Shown here in pieces: positions 32,116 to 44,201 of a stretch of DNA of 64,000 bases (within the stretch, counting starts at the first letter, position 1; each line of letters begins with the position of its first letter). The stretch covers positions 1,054,001 through 1,118,000 of the forward strand of contig JAPYXD010000714.1 of NCBI GenBank assembly GCA_030998225.1. The letters are read 5' to 3'. The DNA comes from Diplolepis rosae (taxonomy: Eukaryota; Arthropoda; Insecta; Hymenoptera; Diplolepididae). The notes below the pieces were generated by a model that had not been told where the DNA came from, searched no databases, and saw only the letters and a program-made list of their open reading frames with translations. Both the position numbers and the translations under genes were made by a program.

Positions 32116-35049
32116 TAAACTCTACCTCCGTGGTGGTGTGGAAAGGAGTTTTATTTCAGAATATTTGGGATTCTCTAAGAATGAACCAGCTTTTTTATTT
32201 TAATATTTCAAATGTGTTTTCTTTCTTTTATGCTTAAGGCAAAAACTAGATCTAAAAAAAGCAAAAAAACCTATTTCTCTAATTGCGTCCAAGATTAGAG
32301 CAGAATCTATGTAACCGATTGTTAAAGGTTTTAAAAGTTTTCGCTTTAATTTAAAAAGCAAGTCTTCATAGTATTTTACTAAGTAATGAAAGTATGTCTA
32401 CAATTGTTTTCTTGAATCCTACCCAAAGGTCAAACATGGTGCAAAAATGTCGTAAAATAAGAAAAATGTCTGAGTACTTTGAAGAAGTTTTTCTAAATCG
32501 ATATGTATCATATTCCAATAATATTTAGGAATATTTATTAAAATATTCATCTTCTAAATTTGTTTGATTAATGTACAGAGTACACTTTATATTTGAAATT
32601 TGTATACACTCTAAATCTGAATCAGTCAAATTTTCACTGATTGAATCAGTGATTTGCCTTTTCACTGAATCATCAGTGGAAACAATATTTTTCACAGTAA
32701 CCTGTTTTTAGTTATTTAAATCAGTCAAATTTCACTGATAATCAGTAGATTTTGACTGATTCATATTTGAAATTTGTACAGTATTTAAAAAAATCCGAAA
32801 ATTTAGTAGTTTATTTATAAAATTTGAGAACGTTGTAGTTGATATTTCTATATAGAACTTTAAGCATTTATGGACATAAAATTTCATTTAAAGTTTCTTC
32901 TATCGGTATTCAAAACTTTCAACAATTTTGCAAGATCAGTCAAATGCAAAATTTGACAGAGTATTTAATCAAAATATTTACATTTATTTTTTAAATATTT
33001 TGAAAATAATTCGACTAAAATAATGATTAATAAGATTTTGTAACATTGTGGGAATATTGGAACGCTGCAAGATTAAATTTTGAGTACAATTTTCAATTAA
33101 TGAATGTTTAAAGAATTGAGTGAAAGCATCAATTAAAAAATATTTTTACTTTATAAATTTGATTAAGTGCAGTAATAAGAAAATTTTGACTTTCTATAAA
33201 GCATTTCATTTATCTGATTAAAAGTCTGTGCATACGTCACTAAAACGTAAGATTAAAAAACTTTAAACTGCTTTTACCATCAATCTATGAATGTGGATTT
33301 TAAACCGTAATTTAATGTGTCTTATTTTTTTTTGATAAAATATTTTTAACATAATTTTTTGCTCAAAGTAGCCGATTTACTCGATTAAAAATTGGTCAAC
33401 TTGTATATTTCAAAATTCTGTAATAAAAGTATTTTCATATTATGTTTTTGTATCCTATGCGTAGAATTTTAATTTTAAAATTGAGATTTATCACAAAGAA
33501 GAAAGATTGTCTTATTAAAGCAGTTTATTCCCAGAAATTGAAAATCATTTACTTAATATTTCGATTCCAAACATTGAATAATTATTGACTTTGAATAAAA
33601 CAGAAAAAAAATTTTATGAAGTTTTAAAATCTTTTTACAATGTTACGAATTGGGCCGAATTTATAATTACGAAATCTTTCATTAGAAAAAGATAAAGTCA
33701 CTCACATGAAATAAACTTCTGTAAGAATTATCAAGATTGAAGAGATGTTAAAATATTTGAAAAATAATGCAATTGTAAAATTGCAATTTATATCAATATT
33801 TGACAAATTTTTAGCTTTCTCAATCAAAGCATTATCCGGAAATTTTTAGTTCCTATAAAAAGATGGAATATTTATCAATTTCTTGAATGTTCATACATTA
33901 AAAAAATATCGAATTAGAGAATTATATGCAAAGTATTTTCCATTAAGAAGACATAAACATGACATAATTAGTTTTATATCTACATTTTCAGCTTACTTTT
34001 TTGTGGCTTAAGCACACATTTTGAATTTTGCTTACTTTTTTGTGGCTTAAGCACACATTTTGAATTCGAAATACAAAAATGCTCTACAGAGTTGAAGTAT
34101 TTCCTGAATCAATTATTATTGATCCTGAATTCTATTGGAAAATTTGTTGTTTACTGTTCAAATCTTACTACGATTTCAGACGGACAGACAAATTAAGAAC
34201 TACAAAATATTTCATCCAAAAGATTGCACTCCTCCATAAAATCTTGTCAAATTGTAACAAGATTTGAACACTTCGAACGAACATTTTTATGTAAAATTTA
34301 AAGTTGATTGATATTTATATGTTAATATGGAAATACCAATAAACACATATTTTAGCTTTTTAATTTATCTACTGCTATTAGACAATTTTCCATTTCCGTA
34401 GAGATTTTAAGTTTTGGAATGAAAAGTTTGTACTTAGGCTACAAAAATGTAAGATGAAAATATTTCTAACATATAACTGAAAATATAAATTATGAACTTT
34501 AATTTTATGTTCATTTTATCTTGATAGAAAATATTGTTCTAATTGAAAAATTGTTAAATGTACAAAATTAGTAAGAAGTATATAAATTTGAATGGAAAAT
34601 TATATATTGATTCAAATTTTATACATTTATTGTCACTAAATTTCACTGAAAGTTTATTTTTGAAGTGTTGAAATCCTCATGAAATTTTCCAAGATCATAC
34701 TGATGTTTATTTCATGCAGACTTTCTTCAAGAAATTGAAGAAAAGTGTTATTTCTTGAACTATATACTTCGTAAATTCAAATTCGTCGTCTGCTTCGCGC
34801 CTCTTTTGCACGTACTCGAGAAAAATACAATTTTTAATTTCGACTCGATAAACGAAAGCGTGAAATCTAAAAATAACTTGAAAACTCACGCATTGTAACG
34901 AAGTCCGTCTTCGTGCACCTTCGGCTTTACACGAAGCTGGTGACCGCAGCGTGTAGCAGAGCCGACACACTGACACGCCACGTTTGCATGTGTTTCTCCC
35001 AGATGGGAACGTGGTGGGGGCCGAAAAATCCCACGTTCTGGAGACACTG
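32116..35049 (-). repeat. Right arm of the hAT inverted repeat
   Basis: Mirror copy of the left arm, with scattered single-base differences, for example near 33480-33600 and at the short tract around 34930. It contains the same MITE at the mirrored position. Confidence 0.92.
32604..32761 (-). repeat. Palindromic MITE in the right hAT arm
   Basis: Mirror image of the left-arm copy at the coordinate expected from the palindrome. It was therefore copied with the arm rather than inserted independently. Confidence 0.75.
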
Positions 35050-35929
35050 ACCGGTAGGCACAGGTAGAAGATTAAGCGGGGGGTCTGCCGCTACGGAAAG
35101 AAGGAAAATCGGAGATACCAAAGAGTAGGAGTACTTCTCTAGATCTTTTCCTAATATGGCAATTCTGACCACCGGAAAAGACAAGTTTAGCACGCACCGA
35201 ATTCAAAACCAGCATTTAACAAAACAATTCTTGGAAAACACGTCTACGCGTTGTTCCTGACTCATACTATCAACTAATAGAGGGGATTTTGCCCCAAATG
35301 AGGGCCTATAAAACTAGCTGCTAATTGGCAAAAGTCAGTGTCTCTTCAACCATCGCCCGGCACTCGGCAGTGTCTTTTCAACCATCGCCCGGCACTCGGC
35401 TACCAACGAGTTTCTCCAGTGTCTTTTCAACCATCGCCCGGCACTCGGCAGTGTCTTCTCCAATCTTCGTCCAGCACTCTTTTTCATCAAGTGTCATCGA
35501 CCCGTCTTCAGTATAAATTCTCCAACCCCGATTGAGTATCATCGTTCCTCAATCAATTGTTCAGCTAAAACAATTTATACTCCCCAAGTTTCTCATCAAG
35601 TATCGGAGTGTACCAGTCGTGAGTTCCCGACATTTTGGATTATCAGTGGTTCCTGAGAGGATTCTTCAACAAGTAAGTCCTTTTATTAACCAACAAGAGA
35701 GGAATTTATACTTAGAAATCAATCTAAACCTCTCTCTCTCACGATTTATATTTAAATATGAAAAAGTCTCATTGAATAAAGTGGATCATTGTAAAATATT
35801 TGAGTAATTATTTGTTGTTGGCTTCCCTCACCCAGTTTCGGTTAAGAAATCCTCTGGATTTCTTTACCGTTCTAAACGAGGAAAACAAATTAAATATAAT
35901 AATAAAGGGTAAGTGACCAAGACGTCACA
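35050..35929 (+). repeat. Gypsy-B 5' LTR, second part (right of the hAT)
   Basis: It resumes with ACCGGTAGGCACAGG exactly where the 3' LTR continues at 45387. The match with the 3' LTR continues to 35326. The inferred end is GACGTCACA (35929), which mirrors the LTR start TGTCACGTC. Total LTR length is about 1.1 kb. Confidence 0.82.
35307..35480 (+). promoter_or_regulatory. Gypsy-B LTR promoter: TATA box and four 32-bp repeats
   Basis: TATAAAA (35307-35313) is followed about 25 bp later by units beginning CAGTGTCTYTTCAACC at 35336, 35368 and 35417 and a weaker one at 35449. Each is about 32 bp and contains CATCGCCCGGCACTCGG. The first unit starts where transcription would be expected to begin, so the repeats would lie in the R/U5 leader. 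Confidence 0.7.
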
Positions 35930-35945
35930 TACCCCTTTATTATTT

Positions 35946-35960
35946 TTGGTGCATCGGCCC
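35946..35960 (+). promoter_or_regulatory. Gypsy-B primer-binding site (tRNA-Gly type)
   Basis: TGGTGCATCGGCC fits the complement of a tRNA-Gly(GCC) 3' end plus CCA, from general knowledge of that tRNA. It starts about 16 bases after the inferred LTR end, a longer gap than in most elements. Confidence 0.65.
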
Positions 35961-35984
35961 GAAAAAGTTATAAGCCAACAATGA

Positions 35985-36245
35985 AAATTAAATCAAATTA
36001 AAAATTGAAATTGAATTAAAATTAAATTATAGCAAAGTAATATAAATTGAATTGAATTGAATTAAATTAAAATTAAATTAAAATTTGAATTGAATCAAAT
36101 TGAAATCGAATTAAAATAAAATTATTTGAATTGAATCTGAATTGAATTGAATTGTAATTGAATTAAGCTAAAATTAAATTATAATATTGTAATATAAGAA
36201 ATTATTGAAATTGTATGAAAAATTAAATAAATTCGATAATCTTTT
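35985..36245 (+). repeat. Low-complexity ATTAAATTGAA tract
   Basis: A stretch of permuted AATTGAATTAAA words in the Gypsy-B leader, probably expanded by slippage. No other content seen. Confidence 0.7.
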
Positions 36246-36880
36246 TTTTAAAATTAATATTAAGAGAGATTTTAGTGAAATAATTGAGCGAATATTCCTT
36301 CTTTTTTATTAATAGTACATACGACTAGTGATAAGAATATTACAAGTGTGACAAAATATGACAGGTGTGAATAAAGTGTATTCTCGCGTACAAATTAAAA
36401 ATAAAAATAAATTAAAATTTTCTTTTTAATTTAAATTTTAAATAGAATAATATGTTTTTGAAAATTTTTATTTTTTTTTCTGTAAGGTCCACAAAATATT
36501 AATATTGAGAACCAACACAAGTTACACTACCCTTAATTATTAAATTTAAAGTTTTCAGATTGAATTTTTTTTAAGTTAAATTTATTAATTTTTTTTTTAT
36601 TTACAAAAACAGACACATCCAACTTTGACGATTATCAGAGTTTTGTAAGTACCTGAATTAAGCAGGAAATTTGTGCTTGAGTCGAGCCTAATTAATTTGG
36701 TACCACAACAATTCTGATTTTCGACTATCGTTACTTCTGTAAATGACAGAATTACTCAGGATTCTGTGCTTGAGTCTAGCTTGAGTAATTTTTCATTGCT
36801 GAAGTACCGAAGTGTTGAACATACAAACATAAAAGGATATAATTTATTTTTAATTGATTTCAACCCTGTGATTGAAATTT

Positions 36881-37143
36881 GTAGAGGACATAACCCCTCA
36901 CAGCGTAACCAGTCGCTCGAGGAGGATTATATTGAACAAGGGCCAGCGGTAAAACGCTCAGTCATCCTCAAATTAGAATTTTTTTGAATCAGAATTGAAG
37001 TTTATCCTATCAATTCGTATAATAGCCTCAATTGCATTGATTCAAAATTTGTTTGAGGATATAACCCCTCACAGCGTAACCAGTCGCTCGAGGAGGGTTG
37101 TATTAAACAGCGCTTAGCGATCACTCGCTCAGCTATCCTCAAA
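36881..37143 (+). ncRNA. Tandemly duplicated structured RNA in the Gypsy-B leader
   Basis: Two copies lie 171 bp apart (36881-36975 and 37052-37143) and share TAACCCCTCACAGCGTAACC and the following bases. Each can fold as a three-way junction. The outer stem is TTTGAGGATA with TATCCTCAAA in copy 2 and shorter in copy 1. Hairpin 1 has AGCG/CGCT above CCTC/GAGG. Hairpin 2 is AGCG...CGCT, extended differently in the two copies. It lies between PBS and gag, where retroelements keep dimerisation and packaging signals. That role is inferred. Confidence 0.55.
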
Positions 37144-37426
37144 TTTGAGTTTTGGAAATTGGAATTGAAGTTAATTCAAAATCAAAAATTATTATTATTA
37201 TTTATTCTATAACAATAATAAATTTCGCATCAAAATACCAATCACTGTACCCCAAAGGTTCTCTAACGATACTCTCTTTTTAAATTTCACTTTCCAGGAT
37301 TTGAAAAATAAACATTAAAGTTGAATTAAAATCAAACCATAGCTAAAATAAAATATACGTTACATATAAAGATCGGTCGTCTCTCATATCCAAAATCTTG
37401 TAACGAAAAATATACTTAGTCATATT

Positions 37427-37609
37427 TTGTTAACATCAAAAAAATACATGCCTTTACTATCTCGAAAACGTACTTTCAAACGCCCTCGAGCAAGAAAAGT
37501 TAAGCAAAAAACATTTGCACAAGAAATCAAAATTAAGGAAATTAAAAACGATATAGAATTTTCAAATTTTTTCGAACAGTTGTTGGAAAAGACCTATTTT
37601 CGTAACTAA
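37427..37609 (+). CDS. Small basic ORF in the Gypsy-B leader
   Basis: A 60-codon frame with a Lys/Arg-rich N-terminal half (SRKRTFKRPRARKVKQKT) and an acidic-aromatic end, located before gag. I do not recognise it. It could be a former gag N-terminal piece in another frame, or chance. Confidence 0.25.
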   Translation: MLTSKKYMPLLSRKRTFKRPRARKVKQKTFAQEIKIKEIKNDIEFSNFFEQLLEKTYFRN

Positions 37610-37812
37610 TAAAAACTTTTTACCCAAAATAACAAATATTTGCAGCTTAGGGAAAAATGAAGTTAAATTAATTAAAGATTTTTGAAAAAAAAAGGGAAAA
37701 AATTAGACCATTTTTGCAACAAAAAAAAAAGAGAAAAAAAAGGAGGTAATATTAATAAATTATTTTCAAAAAATATGAGAAATATCAATGTCGGTTCTAT
37801 TAAGAGACAGCA

Positions 37813-39993
37813 GTAAAAAGGGCAATAACTCGTAGCCAAGCTAAGAAAAATCCAATTTTAGGGGAAGAAATTAAAGAAACTTCGCAAGGTCTGCTTAAAC
37901 CAAAACGAAAAACCCGAGAAGATATAGATAAATTTTCGCAATATTCAGAAAAATCGAGTGCTTTAGATCAAACTGATCTGTTAGACATCAACGTTGGCAG
38001 TATTTCTGATCCCGAGACCAGTGCTAAAAATAAATCAATAATTGAATCAAAAAACCCAAAGAGCCCATTTCTTGATAAGTTAAAAACTTTCATCAGACCG
38101 AATAATAGCATCATTATTGCAGGAGATAAGTACAACGATACACCACAAATTAACCAGTCATTTGACGATACCACAGGAGATATAACACTAAGAGAAGAAT
38201 CAATATTTGAAAGCATCGCAGCAAATTCTACTTTGTATGATAAAACTTTATGCCCAGATCAATTTAGCGATATTTAAAATAATAAAATTTTTACCCTACC
38301 TCAGAAAATATACAAATCAATAGATCCATTTTCAACAAAGTCGCAACTAAATAGGACTCCAGAATCCTTGAACCAAACGACAATATTTAACAACCCAAAT
38401 TTAGAATTACAGCAAATCCGAGAAAAATTAGCAGATCAAATCAATCAAAGTACGCTTGCCAATTCTGCAAATACCGAACACCGGTTATCAACCTCTAGGA
38501 ATTCTGATAAAGAAGTTTTAATAAATAATTTACCAAATAATTTGCCGAATAATTTACCAACACAACCGACCGAAATGAATTTACCGACAAACCAACAAGT
38601 ATCTCTACGAGATGCTTTAGAGATTGTTCCATATTTTGACGGATCAAATAAAGTACCATTAACAATTTTTATCGAAGCTTGTAAAGAAGCCAAAGAAATG
38701 GTCCCTAATGCAGAAGCAAATTTAGTAAAATTGTTAAGAAGTAAACTTACAGGTGAAGCCAGGAGATGCATAATCGGAAATTATTACAATAATTTAGAGG
38801 ACTTCATTTAAAAATTAAAAACCATTTTTGCCCCTTCAAAAACTGTATACCAGCTACAAGGAGATTTAGGCAGAATATATATGTGGGAAAATGAAAGTGT
38901 TTTATCTTATGCAATACGCATACAGGAAATTGCAGCAGAAATCCTCGAATGTCATAAACAAAATAATAATGGTAAAGAATCTGCTCAATTTGAAAACAAC
39001 TTAGAAAGAGACGCGATCGATTGTTTTCTCCGAGGTTTAAAACCAGAAATAGAAATTCGAATAGGAACAGCCAGTAAATTTGACGAAGTAGTAAAAAGAG
39101 CAATACGAGAAGAAAGAAATTTAACAGCCAGAAACGAACTACGAAGAGGAAACAGACAACATTCATTATTTCAAGAAGCTGAAAAATCGACATATAATAA
39201 CCGAGAATTCGCAAAAACAAATAAAATTAACTTAGCGCGAGAAGAACCAATTAAATGTCAAATCTGTCAGAAAATAGGTCACACAGCAGCAACCTGTTTT
39301 CAATATATTCAAAAAATAACAAATAAAAGTTTACAAGGGAATCAGTCAAGAAATAACTTAAATAGAGAAAATAATCAATACGAGGGAAATAGGCAGGGTC
39401 AGGGAAATCAGTGGAGACCCTCACAGAGATATCAGATGCAAAACCCAAATCAACAAAGAGGTAGAAACGATTATAGAGACATAAATATTTTCCCAACCCA
39501 CCCAAATTTTTCCCAAGGAAATAGATTCAACCAAAACCCAAACTTTATTCGTAATAGTCAAAATATGTATCGCAATCCTACTCAAAATAATCAAAGTCGA
39601 AATTTTAATCAAAATTCGAATTTTAACAGAAATTTTATTCAAGGTCAAAATTGCAATCAAAGTCAAAACGTCAATCAAGGTCAAAATTTCAATCTAGGCA
39701 GGAATTTCAATCAAAACCCTTATTTCAACCAAAGACAAAATTATAATGCAAACTACAATCAAAATAGAAATCAGAATCCAAATTTTTATAAGAACCCAAG
39801 TCCAGGTCAAAATTTTGAACTTATTTGCTATTCTTATAACACACTAGGACATACATCTAGGAATTGTAACAAACAATTTAATATGAATCAAAAATTACAA
39901 CAACCACCACAACAACAGCAACAACAACAAGAATTTGATAAACAGGAAAACTCCAATGCCCTTCCTGGAACGGGTGCACAAAGGAGGGCTTAA
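37813..39993 (+). pseudogene. Gypsy-B gag with two in-frame stops
   Basis: One frame runs from about 37813 to 39993 broken only by TAA at 38275-38277 and 38809-38811. It has a charged N-terminus, a capsid-like region (DALEIVPYFDGSNKVP, LRSKLTGEARRCIIGN, YMWENESVLSYAIRIQEI, AIDCFLRGLKPEIEIRIG), the knuckle CQICQKIGHTAATC, a long Asn/Gln/Phe-rich low-complexity tract, and a second knuckle CYSYNTLGHTSRNC whose second Cys is replaced by Tyr. It ends ALPGTGAQRRA. Protease continues in the -1 frame across the stop. Confidence 0.87.
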
Positions 39994-42195
39994 ATGAACA
40001 ATTGAATGCACCTAATTTTATTGAAAATAAAACAGAAAAAGTCAATTTAAGTACAAGCAATACAATTCCTCATATAATTTTATCAGCTGAAGGATTGACA
40101 AATCCTATACACATGATGATAGATACAGGAGCCGAATCAAATTAAATCAAACAACAAGCAGTCAAAACAAACGTAAAAATAAATAAATTTGAATGTCTAA
40201 AGCTAACAGGTATAAGTTAATTATGCAGAAAACCAGCTTGAAATAAATGATAAAATTTACCCATTTGAAATGCAAGAAACTATATTGGTACCAGCAAGAA
40301 CAATTTCAGATTTTTACGTAAGAATTAAAAACAGTGAACAAAAACAGGGATTTATTCCACAACTACATCTATGTAATGGAGTTCATTTAGGAAATGCAAT
40401 TGTCTCTAATAACAACAATAAAGCGTACATGAAAATATTCAATACAAACACACAGCCTCAAAAGTTAACCATACCAACTGTTGAACTAATTGATTTTGAA
40501 GAAGTGCCAATACACGAAGAAAAGAAAACCAACACAAAAACAAATTTAGAAGACGGAAAGGAGTTTAATTTTTTACAACAAATTTTCAATGATTTTATTA
40601 ATCAGACTCCAAAAACGAATGATTATGATCAATCATTTAACATTTCAAATAAAAATCGGGAAAATTCAATTAAAGAATTATTAAGATTGGTTCATTTAAA
40701 TCATGAAGAAAAGAAACATGTTGAAAATTTAATCCAAAAATATGCAGATCGTTTTCATATACCAGGAGAACCCTTAGGAGCAACAACTGTCTTACAACAT
40801 AACATTCCGACAACAGATGATCAACCTATATTTTCAAAACAATATAGATTTCCTTCAGTACATAAAGAAGAAATTTGACGACAAGTAAATGCACTGATCA
40901 ATAAAAATTATCAAACCTTCACAATCACCACTTAACACACCTGTTTGGATAGTATCAAAGAAATTAGACTCACATGGAAATAGGAAATGGCGAATGGTAC
41001 AAGTTTTTCGCAAACTTAATAAAAACGATTGGATATTCTTACCCTTTTATCGAATATTATTGATATTTTAGACCAATTATGATCAGCACAATATTTTTCT
41101 GTATTTGATTTTGCTTCAGGATTTCATCAAATAAAAATGAGTCCAGAAGATTCTCATAAGACAGCTTTTTCAACCCCCTATGGCCATTATGAATTCGACC
41201 GTATGCCATTTGGTTTGAAAAATGCACCAGCTACTTTTCAGCGATTGATGGATTTAGTTTTAACAGGACTTCAAGAAACCGAATTATTTGTCTACCTAGA
41301 TGACATCGTTTTATATGCAAATTCCTTAGAAGAACACGACGAAAAATTTAACAAACTGATGGAAAGACTAAGCGCAGCAAATCTTAAATTACAACCAGAT
41401 AAATGCGAATTTTTACGTCCAGAAGTTGCATACTTAGGGCATATAATAGACAAAGAAGGAGTACGCCCAGACCCTAAGAAAATAGAAGCAGTAAAAAGCT
41501 TTCCAACTCCCGAAAACCCTAAGAATATCAAGCAATTTTTAGGACTAGCTGGATATTATAGAAGATTCATTAATGGATTCTCTAAAATTGCAACACCCTT
41601 GAACCAACTTTTAAAGAAAGATGTAAAATTCAATTGGTCAGAAAAGCAGCAAGAAGCATTTGAACTTCTAAAAGAAAAATTGTGTGAAGAACCCCTTTTG
41701 CAAAGACCAGACTTCTCACAACCTCTCATTTTAACAACTGATGCGTCAGGATTCGCTATAGGAGGAATACTTTCTCAAGGTAAAATAGGTAAAGATAAAC
41801 CTATAGCTTATACTTCTAGATCATTGAACGATTGTGAAAGAAAATATGATACATATGAAAAAGAAGCATTAGCAATTATTTATTGTGTAACATATTTTCG
41901 CCCTTACTTATATGGACTTGTATGGTTTCAAAACTCGAAAAACCCTTGCTCACGAGTAACTAGGTGGAAACTAAAACTGGCAGAATATGATTTTGATGTT
42001 GCATACAAAGCAGGTAAAACTAATGTGAATGCAGACGCTTTATCTAGAAACCCTATCGATTTAGATGATATTGAAAATGATGGTATAAATAATAAGAATA
42101 GTATTGAAATAAATTTAATTGAACAAAGAAATGCAAAAAACATATCTGATTTTAAATGTAAGAAAAAGGTACCAGAAACAAATCTTACATGCTAA
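39990..42195 (+). pseudogene. Gypsy-B protease, RT and RNase H
   Basis: Protease begins right after gag with a DTGA active site, then TAA at 40143-40145 and further stops. A linker frame (40270-40878) leads to a stop-rich stretch (40879-41136) that destroys the RT fingers. From 41137 the frame is open: HKTAFSTPYGHYEFDRMPFG, an intact YLDDIVLYANS box, AYLGHIIDKEGVRPDPKK, and RNase H (TTDASGFAIGGILSQ, NVNADALSRNPID). Compared with Gypsy-A, about 11 residues including the TDHKP block are deleted between YLYG and LVWFQ, removing part of RNase H. Confidence 0.87.
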
Positions 42196-43490
42196 GAAAA
42201 AATTGATTATGATGTAATTGAAGGAAATATTGAAGAATGTAATTTTAAGGAATCTAAACAATTTATGAACAAGAAGAATATTTCTAAAAATAAGAATAAT
42301 CGAAGAAATTATGATGGATTAAAATATAAGGCTATTGAAGATGAAGATACTGATTATAGTTATCTAAGAGGAAACGAAGAGATACTGACAAATGATGGAA
42401 ATTTAATTAAGAATATGAAAAATAAGGAACAAAACGATGACATAAATAATGAAGATATTGAGAAACAAAAAATTTATGAAAATTATGAAGAAATTAACCA
42501 ATTGAGCGAAGGAACGTTATTTGAAAATATTGATAAACGCTATTATGATGACTTTAACGAAGAAAATATTGATAGAAACGACACAGAAGAAATTAAACAA
42601 TTATTAAAAGAAGAATACTTATTAAAAAATGATGATTATAATGATGGAAAAAAATGTATTGAATTAGATTTTAAGAATACAAAAAAAGAAGCAATATATC
42701 AACCTTCAACATTCGGATTGCCTAGGACACAGAAAAATATAGTTGAATGCCGAGACCAATTAACGATAAGAAAAGATAATTATGCGTATTTTGTCAGCAA
42801 TAAAGGAGAACCTCGCGATGTAGGCTCTAAACTTTTAGAAAAACGTGGAAAATTACCATACTTTAAAAATTTACAGAAAGGAATAGTCCAAAAATTACGT
42901 AAGGGAAATCAATACCATTTTGTACTTCCAATAGAAGACAAATTTAAGGCAAGTCTAGGAGAAACGACTAAAGATATTAAACTATCGATTTATTCTCTTC
43001 ACTCCATGGTAAAAGAATTAAATATTAAATCAATTAGTATTGCGAAATCACCACACATTAACAATGTTTTGTGGGAAGAAATTTTGGCTACATTAAAAAT
43101 AGCATTTTTGGATTCTACGATTAAAATAATAATTGTAATGGAATCACACAATACCCTACAAAAGAGCAAAGAAATCAATTAATTGAAGAAGCTCATTCAT
43201 CTGCAATTGGAGGACATAAAGGAGTAACAAAAACTTATAATAGAATCAGACAAAGATACTATTGGTAAAATATGAAATTGGACATACAAAAATATATACA
43301 ACTCTGTTTACAATGTCAACTTAAAAAACTTGTTCGGGTCAAAACAAAAAACCCTATGATAATTACCGATACCCCAGGAACAGCATTTGAGAAAATTTCA
43401 ATGGATATTGTTGGAAAGTTACCAACAACTTCATCACAAAATCAATATATACTTACTATTCAAGATAATATATATTTCCTTCTGCTATGG
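42196..43490 (+). pseudogene. Gypsy-B acidic linker and truncated integrase
   Basis: A 305-codon frame (42265-43182) is a long acidic, Asn-rich linker ending in SIYSLHSMVKELNIKSISIA, a block shared with Gypsy-A just before integrase. A frameshift near 43140 leads to the zinc-binding region (EEAHSSAIGGHKGVTKTYNR), an in-frame stop at about 43268, then CLQCQLKKLVRVKTKNPM and the first catalytic Asp in MDIVGKLP. The match to integrase stops near 43470, so the core and C-terminus are absent. Confidence 0.83.
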
Positions 43491-43499
43491 AAATAAATG

Positions 43500-44099
43500 A
43501 ACTTTATGTAAAGAAAAAACACTTATTTAGATGTGCATTGAATGTATATATCAAGTTTTTACGTGAAATGAATCTTATCAATGATATTCTAAAGCAGAAG
43601 GTCCTCTAAAATAATATATAAGGTATCTATTTCGGAGTTTGAATATAAAAAACAATGAATGTCATTAACGAGTTAAGCTGACGTTTTGATGATATGAAAA
43701 ATAAGCTTGAAACACGATTTTAAGGGCTTAAATGTTCAAATTAATCAATGTGTAAATTTCCTAGTAATATACCAACACTAATAGCTATATGTACTATAAG
43801 AAAAAAAAAAAAAAAAAAAAAAATGAGAAGCCAAGCATAATTCAGCACGAAAGCTATTAGAGTTTCTGTACAAGGACTATTTATTTAGTGAACAAAGAGA
43901 GCACAAAATTAAATTTAAAAAACCTGTAGAAAACGACTCCGAAAAAATTAAACTATATAAATGGACAGGTACATGCGAGGGTTGTTATCAAAGAGGTCAC
44001 AAACCAGTAAAGTGACATTTTTTCATAAATTTAAGTAAAGTGGACAAGTAAGTTCGAACATGTTAATTTCATCCCCATGTTCAAACAAAAGGGGGGAGG
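43500..44099 (+). other. Gypsy-B 3' region with a poly(A) run and a mutated zinc-knuckle codon string
   Basis: After the integrase break no pol is visible. A 23-base A run lies near 43801. Downstream an open stretch encodes a charged segment ending CEGCYQRGHKPVK and then TGA (44013-44015), exactly where the last Cys of a CCHC knuckle would be. A polypurine tract (AAAAGGGGGGAGG, 44087-44099) ends the segment. Confidence 0.5.
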
Positions 44100-44165
44100 T
44101 GTCACGTCCCGTAACTATCACAAATACGATTGAGTTAAAATTGATAAAATACAAAAACATGAAAA

Positions 44166-44201
<36 letters not shown>

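Larger units (their letters stand above)
25656..35049 (+). mobile_element. hAT transposon with about 2.9-kb terminal inverted repeats
   Basis: The ends are CAGTGTCTCC...GGAGACACTG with an 8-bp target duplication ACCGGTAG (25648-25655, 35050-35057), the hallmark of hAT. The uninterrupted target is present in the sister LTR at 45387-45394. Complementary arms of about 2.93 kb flank a 3.5-kb centre with a hAT-type transposase. Typical hAT TIRs are only about 10-30 bp, so this size is exceptional. Paired coordinates sum to 60705 along most of the arms, meaning few indels. Confidence 0.93.

Noticed and set aside
38804..39684. Minus-strand hydrophobic frames opposite Gypsy-B gag
   Set aside because: Antisense of the Asn/Gln-rich gag. 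Hydrophobicity is a by-product of codon complement.
43466..43620. Possible MITE with CCTTCTGCT ends at the integrase break
   Set aside because: Only eight bases of inverted match with ragged AT flanks and no target duplication. Too weak.
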